Of a DNA stretch of 64,000 nt, positions 1-11,112 are shown piece after piece. The stretch is from contig NC_088881.1 of the NCBI RefSeq assembly GCF_032884065.1, positions 7,775,047 to 7,839,046 of the forward strand, written 5' to 3'. The first letter of the stretch is position 1. The number at the start of each line of letters is the position of its first letter. Position numbers and translations under genes: made by a program. A model generated the notes under the pieces. That model was not told where the DNA came from. It did not search any database and worked only from the letters and a program-made list of their open reading frames with translations. This DNA is from Artemia franciscana (Eukaryota; Arthropoda; Branchiopoda; Anostraca; Artemiidae).

Positions 1-1378
1 GGGTCTATATCCGTGAATATCAATGTGGGGTTCAGGCCCCACAGGTAGTGCATGACAACATTTTGGTGGGCCGTGGGCAGGACATTCAGCCTTTTTTTGC
101 CTATAATTTAAAGCCTCAATGGTAAAAAAAATGTCTACATTCATGTACATTAAAAGAGCAAAAACCCACTTGATAGTTTTGTAATGACACCATGCATTGT
201 ATAAAGCGTATTGTATTCGGGATATGTTTTAACTAGTATAAAATACACCAAGAGGACGGCCCGAACGAATTACCTTTTGTTCATAAACAAAACTATATTA
301 TACATTATTATATATTATACCTATATTATACATTATACATAACTATATTATACATTACCTATAATATTTGTACATAATGTCTTTTGAAGCTTTCTTCAAG
401 TGAATACACTTAAAATTTTCAATTAGAAAAATTTAAAAATTATGGGAAAGGTATCAGGTAGAAATGCCTAAGTGGGGCATGGCCCAAAACAGATTGAGAA
501 TCCCGGTCTACGTACAACGTCATTGTGGTACATTTTTTTGGATATTTTCCAAATTTCGAGGCTGGATGCCTCCTAGTACTGATATTACTTACTAGTTTAT
601 TTGACTTGGAAGTGTCTCCAGGATATTCAAAGACTATATTCCTAAAATAGTTCTACCAAATAGCTTATACCCCAGAATAGGTTGAGACACCAAAAAAATA
701 AGATCTTTGACAAAATGATAATCCCAGAGTATATTAGTGTCATAAGAATCTCAAAACCCCTCGTTTTCTACATATTTAGTCATCACTGCGTTGATACATT
801 TTGCTAAGTGCATTACTACAATAATTGTATGCATGCATATCTGTAAATTTTTATCGGAAACAGTCTCTTCCAATATTCTGATCTTCTATATTGTATATAG
901 AATATCTCTATATACAACATCGATACAGAGATATACAGAATATCTCTTCCGATATCTCTTCCGATATTCTATATTCTGAAAATTACCGCGCTGTCATTTT
1001 ACGATGCAAAAAACAATCTAGATGGATTGAAACATTGAAGAAATTTGTTTTCACTCCTTAAAACTCTTAGTATTTTTCATCAATCGTATTTTGCAAAACA
1101 ACAACAATAATATACAGAAAAAATACAACATTTACATTCCTGGGGCCCAAACAAACATAGATATAATCATCGTTCATTTGATAAGATTGTTCATTTTCTG
1201 AAGCAACGACCCAATATAAGAGGATATCTGTCTGGGGCTGATGTTTCTGCTCATAAAAAGAATTTAATCAAAACCTTATTCAGCACAAAACTCTATTTAT
1301 ATTTTGTCAAAAATCCGAAAACAACGATAAAGGCCTTGCCTTTTAGTTCGTTCTTTGCTTACTTAATTTATATTTTAG
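1..1378. other. Upstream intron or flank; no exon recognised
   Basis: This stretch precedes the first visible exon of the SLC17-like gene and is probably part of an upstream intron, because that exon starts at an acceptor site in phase 0 and encodes mid-protein sequence. No segment resembling the preceding transporter helices was found in either strand. It contains a short AT-rich tandem repeat of a CTATATTATACATTA-like unit at about 289-365. There is also a small palindrome near 893-917 (TGTATATAGA, spacer ATATC, TCTATATACA). Confidence 0.4.
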
Positions 1379-4300
1379 AATGCTGTCATCCTGGCTCTAC
1401 CATATTTCTTATCATGGGTTTCTACTTTGATATTGTATCCACTCGCCGATTTATGCAAAAAGAAGAAATGGCTGTCCACAGTTGCAGTACGAAAGATATG
1501 GACTCTAATTGGTAATTGGGTTGATATTACCTAGTTTAAGTTTCAAGTTTATTTATTTGTTATCAAAAGTTTGTTGAATATTGATTTTCGTTTAGGTTCT
1601 TGCGTTTGCAGGATTGTGAGTGTAATTATTTCTCGTCTCAGCAATCTGTCCGTCCAATTTCCCTTCTATAGCCTAAACGTACAAACTTGGCTTGTTTTGG
1701 GTATCCTTCCCGCGAACAATTTCACCGCATTCTCGTCAAGGTTAGCCTCAGTGCAAGAAGCTAGTGCTACCAATCGCTCCACTTAAAAATGCAGTTTTAG
1801 TAAAAAGTTTTGCAGTTTCAGTTTTGCAGAATAGTAAAAATTAGTTCTCTAGCTTTACTATTAGTTCTAGCACTAGAGATTTCCTCAGAGTATGGAAGAA
1901 AGCTTTACAAATTTTTTTCTTTCTGCTCAAAGACGGTTTACTTTTCGTAGGTATTACCACCTGTTGTATTTTTCAATAAATAATTTTTGCTTTAAGGCTG
2001 AGTATATAGCTGTCGCTCAGTTTACTTTTTTTTGGAAGGGGGTCTTTAGTAACTTACATAAAACTCACTATTGGTATAGAGGTCGGAAATATATTTATAA
2101 TTTTAAAGAATGAGTAAACTGGATACGTAACTTCATCCAGCGAGGATGTCTTTTTCTACGTCAAAAAAATGTTAAAACTTATTTTCTTTTTAGGTCATTT
2201 AGGACCAGCACTATGCCTCTTTGTAATGGCAGGCGCTGGATGTAACATTCAATTAATTATTGCAATGCTGATGTTATCACAAGTTGTTGAAGCTGGAAAT
2301 TACGGTGGCTGGCTCATTAACCACATTGATATAGCACCCAGTTTCTCAGGTAATTTGGTCTCCTATCATTTATTTTTGCCTTTTAGACCTGAGCTTATTG
2401 TTCAGAATTTTACAAGCGGGTTGCCTTCTGACCTGGGGTATTATTCCCTTAAAGTGCCTGGAATATAAAAATAAATTTCAGCCATTTGACCCTTTTCGAG
2501 AAAATACTTAAAGCGGAAAATTACAGTTTTTTATAAAGTTTTCTTTCAACTGTTTCAAAATTATGAAGCTCTTATGGCAGTCTTTGCTATTTGGTATCGT
2601 TTGCTTTCTGATTTTGTTTAGATTTTTTCAACGCTCCTTTTTTACAAGTTAACCCAACTACTGCATCAAACTGTGTAACTAAATAAGAAGCTCACTTTCA
2701 TTAGAAAATGAACTCCGAACCTTTTCTATTTTGTTGAGGTATAATTGTCTATGTAACTTACTATTTAACCAATACAAACGGTTAAAATACTGTTTATCTG
2801 CCATTGATGCTTTAAGAAAACTATAAAAACGACTGAAACTCTTTTTACTTATCACCTTTTCTGCTGGTTTTTGACAGTGAAATAAAACTACTCGACCGGT
2901 TTTTCCTCTAGGATTTAATTTTCAATTAAAAATATATATAATTTAAGAGAAACCTTTCATTAATATTAATTTTTGTTCGGTTAGCTGATTAGCATGTCTA
3001 CAAGTCACTAGACATAATTTCATACTCCTGCAAAATTTAAGTGCTTTTGAATGTCTAGTTTATTCACAAAATGAACAGGTTTAGTCACCTCTTTAACTTA
3101 GTTTATTAATCTCTGATTAGTATGAAATGTTAAAAAAAATATTATTGCTAAAGCAATTTTTATTCAATTTTTTTTGCACTTGCTGTCATTAAGATGCTTT
3201 CACGTATTTGTTTTTTTCTTGTTCTGTTCACGGATGATTTCCATTTTTATTATCGTTGTATGGCCACATGTTAGTTCAATGAATTTTGATCAATGAATTT
3301 TATATATTTTGTTTTTCCGTAATATGCTACCTATTTTAGGCCTTGCAATATCTATTTTGGCATTTCTTCCTTTCTTCTGTTTGTTCTTTTCCTTTTTTTA
3401 AGTAACTTGAATAGAATTCCTTTTCGATTGAATAGAATCTATATTTTTTTATGTTTGTATGTAGCCTGTTAGGTAGATGGCATATTAGTACTAACCCAGG
3501 ATTGTTTTTGCATCTTTTAGTAACTTATTATACAATCAAAAATAGAGTTTGTAATAAAAGAAGTCTGCAGGTATCTTGCCTTATCTGTTTTATGTAAAGC
3601 CTTGAAACTCTCTTTTCCAACCAAGACATTTCTTAGATTCATTGGTTTATTGGTCAGGTCATGAAAAGTTCAAATTTGGTTATTGGTATATGCTTAGAAA
3701 AAGCTTTAGATGGGAGGATATTCGGCTTTTCTTCTATACATTTCTTATTGGCTCTTAAAATTACTCAGCTAACAATATAATTAGTAATGTTTATTGATCT
3801 ATTTTATGATAACATTTTTCCCATAGGGACTCTGTTTGGAATAACAAATGGTGTATCTATGCTGGTTTCCTGGCTGGGCCCAGTCCTGGTAGGATTCATG
3901 ACAGATGAAAATGTAAGTCTGTTTCTACTTTACTCCTTTGTAATATTTTGATTTTGATTTTTGGTTTTTAGTCCGTAGTTAAAAGTGCGCTTGTGTGCTT
4001 TTATATATCCAAGAACTTTGAATCTGTAAGTTTTTAGAATGTTATAGTGGTTTATAACCAAAGATTACACGCGAAATCCATTGTCCTTGAGGGCGGGGGT
4101 TCGAGTCCTGGTGTTGGCGGTTATTTGGTTTGGAACAGGGGTCAGCCGTATGACTTTGTAAGCTCAGCCGAGAGCTGACCTAGCTCGAAATGGATATGTG
4201 ATGAAATGTACTTACTTACTTACTTACTTGGGTCACATTCGAGCCTTGTCCAGGCCCATAGTCGCATTCAGAATGAATGGCATTCTGATGAATGTGATGA

Positions 4301-5390
4301 AATATGGAGGAAAACACGAGAAGGGTCAGATGGTTCTACCTTTAACTGTGCAATACACTCCCGACCGAAGGCAGGGAGTCGAAAGGTCAATGCCTATGCT
4401 ACGCAGACCATTGGTCAGCATGCAAAGTTTTCAAATAGCTTAAGTTTGCAATGAATCTAAGAGTTTACAGATAGTTCTATGAATGTAATTTGTTGCAAAC
4501 ACCTAATTATAGATACCAAATGTGGGTCTGTCTAAAAAATACGCAAATATTACAAATGCGTGGTATTGGAAGCTCCACATCGATTTAATTTGAAGATAGA
4601 ACGGTTTAAACATGGTACTCGACACTTTAACATCTACTATTGATAAAACTCTTACAGGAATTTTACTTTCACGTGTTCAACTTGGGAGTTATATACTATT
4701 TGTGTTACCAAGTACTTAACCTCAATAAGAACCATGTAAAAGCACCGGGGATCTAACTGTTTTCACGTTTAAATATCTTGGACTGTAATTATTTTTAGTA
4801 GTAATTTTTGTTTGATGCAATGTTTCACAGCTTTTAAAATTTGGCTCAATTCTTTTTGTATCTTGATTTAAAATCCTAGACTTTATTTGGATGTAAGGAC
4901 CTTACCAGATTTTTCCGCCATAAATAACAACTAGAGGTAGGGGTGGAGGTAGAGATAGAGCCTTGCTAATAATTTTCTAGTGTTTTGCTTTAGTCCTAAT
5001 TTTTCAGCTATGCTTATTCGTTTTTTAATTTTGCTATTGTTTTGCAAACTTTGGTGCCAAATGTTTTTTAATTGGATTTGGAAAAAAATTTCCTTCAGAA
5101 GGACAACGTGCACGATTCGCCTTGTTTGTTATTTCTCCTTTTTACTACTTTTCAGTTTTTATCCTGATTTTACCTTTATTTTGCAGCAAACCCTTGAAGC
5201 CTGGTCGGCCGTCTTTATTATGGCTGGCAGTGTGTTAGCAGCAGACTCGATTTTCTTCCTTATGTTTGGATCCGGCTCTGAACAATCCTGGAATTACAAG
5301 GCTGAAGGAGAAAGCGATGAAGTAGAATCTAGGATGAACAATGTAAATAATACACCTATAGTAACACAAGAAAATAATCAACTTCCATAA
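1379..5390 (+). CDS. SLC17-family (sialin / Na-phosphate cotransporter-like) anion transporter, last four exons
   Basis: The four exons are 1379-1511, 2194-2349, 3827-3912 and 5187-5390, with the stop codon at 5388-5390. All introns are GT-AG and the phases agree: codons split by 1511/2194 and 2349/3827 each restore Gly, and 3912/5187 is phase 0. The joined exons give about 192 residues, roughly the C-terminal 40% of a ~490-residue major facilitator. Family hallmarks are visible: ALPYF then STVAVRKIW; GPALCL; NHIDIAPSFSGTLFGITN; LGPVLVGFMTD; and FFLMFGSGSEQSWN near the C-terminus. Hydrophobic segments fit the last four or so membrane helices. The tail is acidic and polar. Members carry organic or inorganic anions across plasma, lysosomal or vesicle membranes; the substrate cannot be told from this part. 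The 5' exons are outside the window. It is the only convincing host gene here. Confidence 0.86.
4033..4229 (+). repeat. tRNA-derived SINE in the last intron of the transporter gene
   Basis: A box-A-like element TGTTATAGTGG (4040-4050) is followed 48 bases later by a perfect box B, GGTTCGAGTCC (4098-4108), the spacing of an internal RNA polymerase III promoter. A tRNA-unrelated body follows and ends in a (CTTA)n tail at 4209-4229. A head, body and simple-repeat tail is the classic tRNA-SINE layout. It does not fold into a cloverleaf, so it is not a functional tRNA gene. It lies inside intron 3913-5186, in the same orientation as the gene. Confidence 0.6.
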
Positions 5391-5481
5391 TGTTAAATAT
5401 TTTTTTGTTAAATTTACTTTAGTTGTGAGCATTCTTTGAAATATTTTATATTTTTGTATAGAAAGTTGAAGCCTAATTTTT

Positions 5482-5593
5482 ATTAAAGCGGAACTCTTAA
5501 TTTCTTAGCTATTTTCAAAACATTAGTCCTGACCATTTGATGTGAAACTATCTGTCCCACAATGAACGCCTAAGCACTCACTAACCCAATAAA
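5482..5593 (+). promoter_or_regulatory. Candidate poly(A) signals of the SLC17-like gene
   Basis: ATTAAA occurs at 5482-5487, 92 bases after the stop codon. A canonical AATAAA follows at 5588-5593. Either could direct 3' end formation of the transporter mRNA. They are recognised by sequence and position only. Confidence 0.4.
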
Positions 5594-5733
5594 CTAATTC
5601 AGACTGAAGTAAAAGGTTTGTTTTTGCTTTGGGTTTAAAGTTATTTCCCAAAAATTAATGCTTATCAATGATAATGATTCTCTTACTCCGATAGATTGTG
5701 AGGCTTCAAATGATTCTATTTTGGCGTCTTTGA

Positions 5734-5815
5734 TATCATCCTTGATATTGCATCATCGATATTGCATCATCGACTTTGATGTTGTCATTGATGTTGCATC
5801 ATCAATGATGTGCAA
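5734..5815. repeat. Short minisatellite with ATTGCATCATCGAT-like units
   Basis: Four to five degenerate copies of a GATATTGCATCATC-like unit occur in tandem and partly as inverted copies (ATTGATGTTGCATCATCAATGATG region, broken by substitutions). It lies downstream of the transporter gene. No function is visible. Confidence 0.5.
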
Positions 5816-6179
5816 TTTGCATAGATTCAGTATCCAATTTTGTGCGGTGAAAGAGAATCCATGATACCTCAAAAAGCTTTGCCCCGTATGCAATCTATAT
5901 ATATAAAAATAAGTTGTCTGTGGATCTGTGGATCTGTGGATCTGTGGATCAGGTGACGATCCACAAAAAAGGTAAAAAACTAAAAACTAAAAAAAAAAAC
6001 TGAAAAAACTAAAAAAAGGCAAAAACTACAAAAAAAACTAAAAACTAATAAAAAAAATAAAAAAGCTAAAAAACTAAAAAAACTAAAAAAACTAAAAAAA
6101 CTAAAAAACTAAAAAAACTAAAAACTAAAAAAAAAACTTAAAAAAAGGAAAAAACTGAAAAATAGAAGAGAAAAAGAAA

Positions 6180-7465
6180 ACTAATAAAATTAAGAATAAA
6201 ATAAAAAAAAAATAAAAAAGATAAAAACTAAAAAAAAAGTAAAAAGAAAAAACGAAAAAAACTAAAAAAGCTAAAAAAAAGGTAAAAACCAATAAAAAAC
6301 TAAAAAGAAAAAAGGGAAAAAAAACTAAAAAAACTAAAAACTAAAAAAAAAACTTAAAAAAAAGGAAAAAACTGAAAAATAGAAGAGAAAAAGAAAACTA
6401 ATAAAATTAAGAATAAAAATAAAAAAAAATAAAAAAGATAAAAACTAAAAAAAAAGTAAAAAGAAAAAACGAAAAAAACTAAAAAAGCTACAAAAAAGGT
6501 AAAAACCAATAAAAAACTAAAAAGAAAAAAAGGAAAAAAACTAAAAAAAATTTTCATCTAAAAAACTAAAAAAAACTAAAAAAGGTAAAAACTAAAAGAA
6601 CTAAAAAAGAAAAAAAACTAAAAAAAGGAAAAAAACTGAAAAATAAAGGAGAAACAATCTAAATAAATGACGACACTCAAAGAGAAAGCGACCGAGACAA
6701 AAGGAATGTTCGATTAGCAATCAACAAAGCACCGGGACACAGGGAGTATAAATGACGACGACCGGGACACAGGGACATAACTACAAAGGGGACGCCGGGG
6801 TGCACAGGGGGATATATAAATGAATAAAATTAAGAATAAAATAAAAAAAAATAAAAAAGATAAAAACTAAAAAAAAAGTAAAAAGAAAAAACGAAAAAAA
6901 CTAAAAAAGCTAAAAAAAAGGTAAAAACCAATAAAAAACTAAAAAGAAAAAAAGGAAAAAAAAACTAAAAAAACTAAAAACTAAAAAAAAACTTAAAAAA
7001 AAGGAAAAAACTGAAAAATAGAAGAGAAAAAGAAAACTAATAAAATTAAGAATAAAAATAAAAAAAATAAAAAAGATAAAAACTAAAAAAAAAAGTAAAA
7101 AGAAAAAACGAAAAAAACTAAAAAAGCTAAAAAAAAGGTAAAAACCAATAAAAAACTAAAAAGAAAAAAAGGAAAAAAACTAAAAAAAATTTTCATCTAA
7201 AAAACTAAAAAAAACTAAAAAAGGTAAAAACTAAAAGAACTAAAAAAGAAAAAAAAAACTAAAAAAAGGAAAAAAACTGAAAAATAAAGGAGAAACAATC
7301 TAAATAAATGACGACACTCAAAGAGAAAGCGACCGGGACAAAAGGAATGTTCGATTAGCAATCAACAAAGCACCGGGACACAGGGAGTATAAATGACGAC
7401 GACCGGGACACAGGGACATAACAACAAAGGGGACGCCGGGGTGCACAGGGGGATATATAAATGAC
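6180..7465. repeat. Internal ~641-bp tandem duplication of the Helitron body
   Basis: The block containing GACGACACTCAAAGAGAAAG starts at 6667 and again at 7308, an offset of 641 bases. The preceding A-rich blocks are repeated in the same order. The two copies are nearly identical apart from homopolymer length and a few substitutions. Long open frames in this region (for example the 67-codon Phe-rich one on the minus strand) are low-complexity artefacts. Confidence 0.7.
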
Positions 7466-7572
7466 GATGGCGACTCAGGGAATGGTCGATTCACAGGTGG
7501 GACATAGGGACACAACTACAATGGCGCGTAATTAATATGGCGCGTAATGACTTAAACGCACGGAGGGGCTTG

Positions 7573-7637
7573 GGGGGCGCGAAGCGCCCCCACCAACTAG
7601 GTGTTGGGGTGGCGCTTCGCGCCACCCCAACAGCTAG
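7573..7637 (+). promoter_or_regulatory. Tandem Helitron 3' termination hairpins, each followed by CTAG
   Basis: Hairpin 1 has arms GGGGGCGC (7573-7580) and GCGCCCCC (7584-7591) and is followed by CTAG at 7597-7600. Hairpin 2 has 12-bp perfect arms (7604-7615 and 7619-7630, loop TTC) and is followed by the terminal CTAG at 7634-7637. A hairpin plus CTAG is the known Helitron 3' terminator. Having two in series means either could in principle end rolling-circle transposition. Confidence 0.7.
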
Positions 7638-8579
7638 TACTAAATATAAACTTAGGAATAATATATAAAACCAATTTACAGTACAGTCACATATCAATCA
7701 CACATACATACTTCGGCGACAATAAAGTCTCAAGATTAACATTCTTAAATATATCTTGTTTTTTGTTATTTTTATGTTAACACGGGCCATTTCAAAATAG
7801 TTTTTCTTTATTTATTTATGTTGATATATTTATGTTGATATATTTATTTATGTTGATAATGTCGATTGACGTTAACGATGAAGGTTTGTTACGAAAAAAT
7901 ATATTGAAATTCCGGAAACCATGGCAAAAATTTCTTTTTTAGAAAAAATACTTTCAAAACATTCTTAAATACCTCTTGTTTATTGTTTATTTTCATTTTC
8001 ATCCAAGCCATTTCAGAAAGGTTTTTCTTTATTTATATTAATCTAGCATGTCGACTGACCTTAATCATAAAAGTTTGTCGCCTAAACAATACATTGCATT
8101 TTCGAAAAATAGCCCAAGCCCACCAAGAATGAATTCGAATTGAAATGAAAACGGTAGCCTTTAAAATCACCATAACTAAAATGTTTTGGAGAATTACTGT
8201 TCTCCATCTTGAGCATAAAAAAAAACATTTTAGTATGAGGTTTAAGACTTTGTTAAGACTGGAAAAATGAATTGAGAATATGTATATGTTCTGCTTTCAG
8301 GGGCTATTCTTTGTTTCCCCCTCCCCCCGAAAAAAATACAATAAAAGTCACAAAAAATAAAAGTTACCTCATAAAAAAAAAAATCATGATCCATGTCTTA
8401 AAAGGAAATTTGCCTCCACAGATATTTTTCCAAGGGGGCAAAAATTAATGTTTATGAGGGCTCGTATAAAGGGGTGAAGGTGTCGGTGGGACTCTTGGAT
8501 GAAACACAGGGACATGTCTTAAAAATCATCTCTACATTTTTCATCGCATCAAAACAAAAATGCCGTCCCTTTATGAATT
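7638..8579. other. Intergenic DNA with a diverged ~220-bp tandem duplication
   Basis: No gene is seen. The segment at about 7738-7905 (AACATTCTTAAATATATCTTG onward, including GATTGACGTTAACGATGAAG) is repeated in diverged form at about 7958-8115. Short TTTATTTATGTTGATATA repeats lie at 7800-7855. Confidence 0.4.
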
Positions 8580-9048
8580 AAATAAAAAAAACTAGTTTTT
8601 TAAACTGAAAGTAAGGTGCTACATCAAAAATTAAAACGAACAGAAATTACTCCGTATATGAAATGGGTTGTCCCTTCCGCAATCCCTCGCTCTTTACGCT
8701 ATAAAGCTTTTAATTGTTTTAAAAAGCAGAATTGTGGCAAGAGTCAAACTTTAGTCAAAATTTTGCTATAGGGTTCTCTGATATGCTGAATGCGATGGTA
8801 TGATTTTCGTTAAGATTCTATGACATTTAGGGGGTGTTTCCCCCTATTTTCCAAAATAAGGCAAATTTTCTCAGACTCGTAACTTTTGATAACAAAGATT
8901 AAATTTGATTAAACTTATATATTTAGAATCAGCATAAAAATTTGATTCTTTTGATGTATCTTTTAGCATCAAAATTTTTTTAGAGTTTCGTTTACTATTG
9001 AGCCGGGTCGCTCCTTACTACAGTTCGTTACCACGAACTGTTTGGTTG
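8580..9048 (+). repeat. Foldback repeat family, internally deleted copy
   Basis: It begins like a full unit (AACTGAAAGTAAGG, AAAACGAACAGAAATTACTC, CTCGCTCTTTACGCTA). Near 8755 it jumps to the distal part of the unit (TAGGGTTCTCTGATATGCTG) and ends at the shared palindromic terminus (CAGTTCGTTACCACGAACTG). About 1.1 kb of a full unit, including half of the foldback, is missing. Confidence 0.65.
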
Positions 9049-10461
9049 ATTTTGTTTCGTTTGTTGTTCAAGGATCTGTCAGAGCGTAACGAGTTGGTTG
9101 CCAATTGGTTAACATCCTTTGATTAACTGGTGACAGTCACGAATCTGTAATTTACCAGCCAATTTCAGGTTTATACATTGACAATTCAAGCCGTGTTGCA
9201 TAATCTAATACTGAAAAGGCCTTAAATAATGATAGTACATTTTGACAGCAATGCCAATAAGGAATGTTCCTCAATAGTGATTATACTTACTTTAATTGAA
9301 AAAATTACCAGAAATAAGATTTTCAAAAAAAGTAAACATACAAAGACTGCTTCAGTTACCCAATAAAATATAAAATGTGCCCAACAAACTTCTTTGAAGA
9401 AACCGATCCCCCCTCTTCTTTTACAAAATGTTTAAAAAAATTTTAAAAAAGAACCAAGTGATTGGTTGAATAATATTGATATTAGAATTGGTAATATTTT
9501 AACGATGTTATCAATGCTTGGTGGGTAACGAAGCACCAAAGTGAAAAGACGGAAAATGAATCTCAATGATCGAAAACATGAAAACCAAAAACATGGACGA
9601 AGTCAAATTTAGTTATAGAAGGCAAATCAAAAGACTTATATCAGATGTGATACTACTGAAAAATAAAATGAACTAAGAAGAACAAATTGGAGGAAAAGCT
9701 AATTCCGATCAAATATTAAATACAATCTTGACAAATCAGATTTTAGAGGTCTTAGCATATGTAAGACAGCAAAGAACTGGGAAAACATTTGGTTTTAAGC
9801 TAAAATAAAAGTAAGCCAGGACGAACTGATCAAAGAACAAAAAAGTAGGCTTTAGAAATAGAAAATCGTTATTACTTAACAAAAGGATTCCCAATAACGA
9901 AGCCTAAAAGGTTATGTCTCTTCCCAAGCCCTATAGATGAAAGTATCTTTAGATCTTCCGTATTGCTGAAAGTTTTTTTTTCAGATTCTATTTCCATGTT
10001 TGTCTGAACACAGCCACTCAGACTGGTCACTCTAGCAAGAGTTCTTGGTAATGCCAGCGCTTGTTATCAGAAAATTAAACACGTTAATTTTAAAAATTAA
10101 AAATTAACGTTTTATATTCAAGTGGGACTAGTGAGCTTGGTAAAAATAAAAAAAGCTCCCCTTGCAGATAATGAAGACCCTAAAATATTTTAACGAGTTT
10201 TTACAGTAAGTATTGGATTAAGCATATAAAAAAAGTTTTCCTTAAATTTGCTTCTGGAATTTGAATTGTCAATATTGCATTTGACGATCTCATCAGGTTT
10301 AACTTTAAAGTAAATATTGCCTTCCTTTTCAAAAGTTTCACCGTCAAAATTTTACAAGGACCTTTGTAGTAAAGCCTGTTGTTCCATTTTTAATCAGTGT
10401 CTCCTTGAAACATCAACAAACGTGAACGGATCCAACTACAAATAGTGATTCAAAATTATCC
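9049..10461. other. Unannotated intergenic stretch
   Basis: Nothing recognisable was found on either strand. The only structure noted is a short AT-rich palindrome near 10083-10112 (ACGTTAATTTT and AAAATTAACGT). Confidence 0.3.
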
Positions 10462-11112
10462 AGCAGTTCATGGTAACAAACTGTAGTAAGGAGTGACTTG
10501 TCTCAATAGTAACTAAAACTCTAAAAAACAGAATTTTGATACCAATAGTTACATCAAAAGAACTGTATTTTAATGTTGATTCTAAAAATGTAAGTTTCAT
10601 CAAGTTTAGTCTTACACATCAAAAGTTACGAGTCTGAGAGAATTTGCATTATTTTAGAAAATAGGGGGAAATACATGTAAAAGTCATAGAATCTTAACGA
10701 AAATCCCACCATCAAGTTCAACGTATCAGAGAACCCTCTGGTAGAAATTTTGAGCTCCTATCTAAAAAATGTGGAATTTTGTATTTTTTGCCAGAAGACA
10801 GATCACGGATGCATGTTTGTTTGTTTTTTTCCCAGGGGTGATCATATCGACCCTGTGGTCCTAGAATGTCACGAGAGTGCTCATTCTAACGAAAAATAAA
10901 AGCTCTAGCACCTTTTTTAATTGACCAAAAATTCGAGGGCACGTAGGCTCCCTCCAACGCTCATTTGTTCCCAAATTCACCAGATCAAAATTTTTAGATA
11001 GCCATTTTGTTCAACATAGTCGAAAAACCTAATAAATATGTCTTTTGGGACGATTTAATCCTCAACAGTGCCCAGGGGAGGGGCTGCAAGTTATGAACTT
11101 TGACCATTGTCA
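10462..11112 (-). repeat. Foldback repeat family, distal half
   Basis: In reverse orientation it starts at the palindromic terminus (CAGTTCATGGTAACAAACTG) and runs through GGAGTGAC, the ATAGGGGGAAATACATG tract and the GACCATTG segment, then stops at the next unit. Only the distal ~650 bases are present. It abuts a longer unit head to tail. Confidence 0.65.

Larger units (their letters stand above)
5894..7637 (+). mobile_element. Non-autonomous Helitron (complete ends)
   Basis: The element starts with TC after a host A (A5893, then TCTATATATATAAAAATAAG) and ends with CTAG at 7634-7637 followed by a host T. This is the A|TC...CTAG|T arrangement of canonical Helitrons, which insert without target-site duplication. 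A GC-rich hairpin lies just before the CTAG. The 1.74 kb interior is A-rich simple sequence (CTAAAAA-type) plus a GACCGGGACACAGGG-type minisatellite and encodes nothing. The 3' 200 bases match the Helitrons at 21400-21978. Compared with those, it lacks the helicase remnant and the AT array: the sequence jumps from GGTCGATT directly to CACAGGTGGG. It must have been mobilised by helicase from another copy. Confidence 0.82.

Noticed and set aside
4040-4108. Functional tRNA gene
   Set aside because: Boxes A and B are present, but no acceptor or anticodon stem can be formed and a SINE body and tail follow.
6354-6557. Phe-rich frames on the minus strand of Helitron bodies (also 20024-20260, 20734-21228)
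   Set aside because: They read through A-rich simple sequence and minisatellite units; the composition is a consequence of the repeat.
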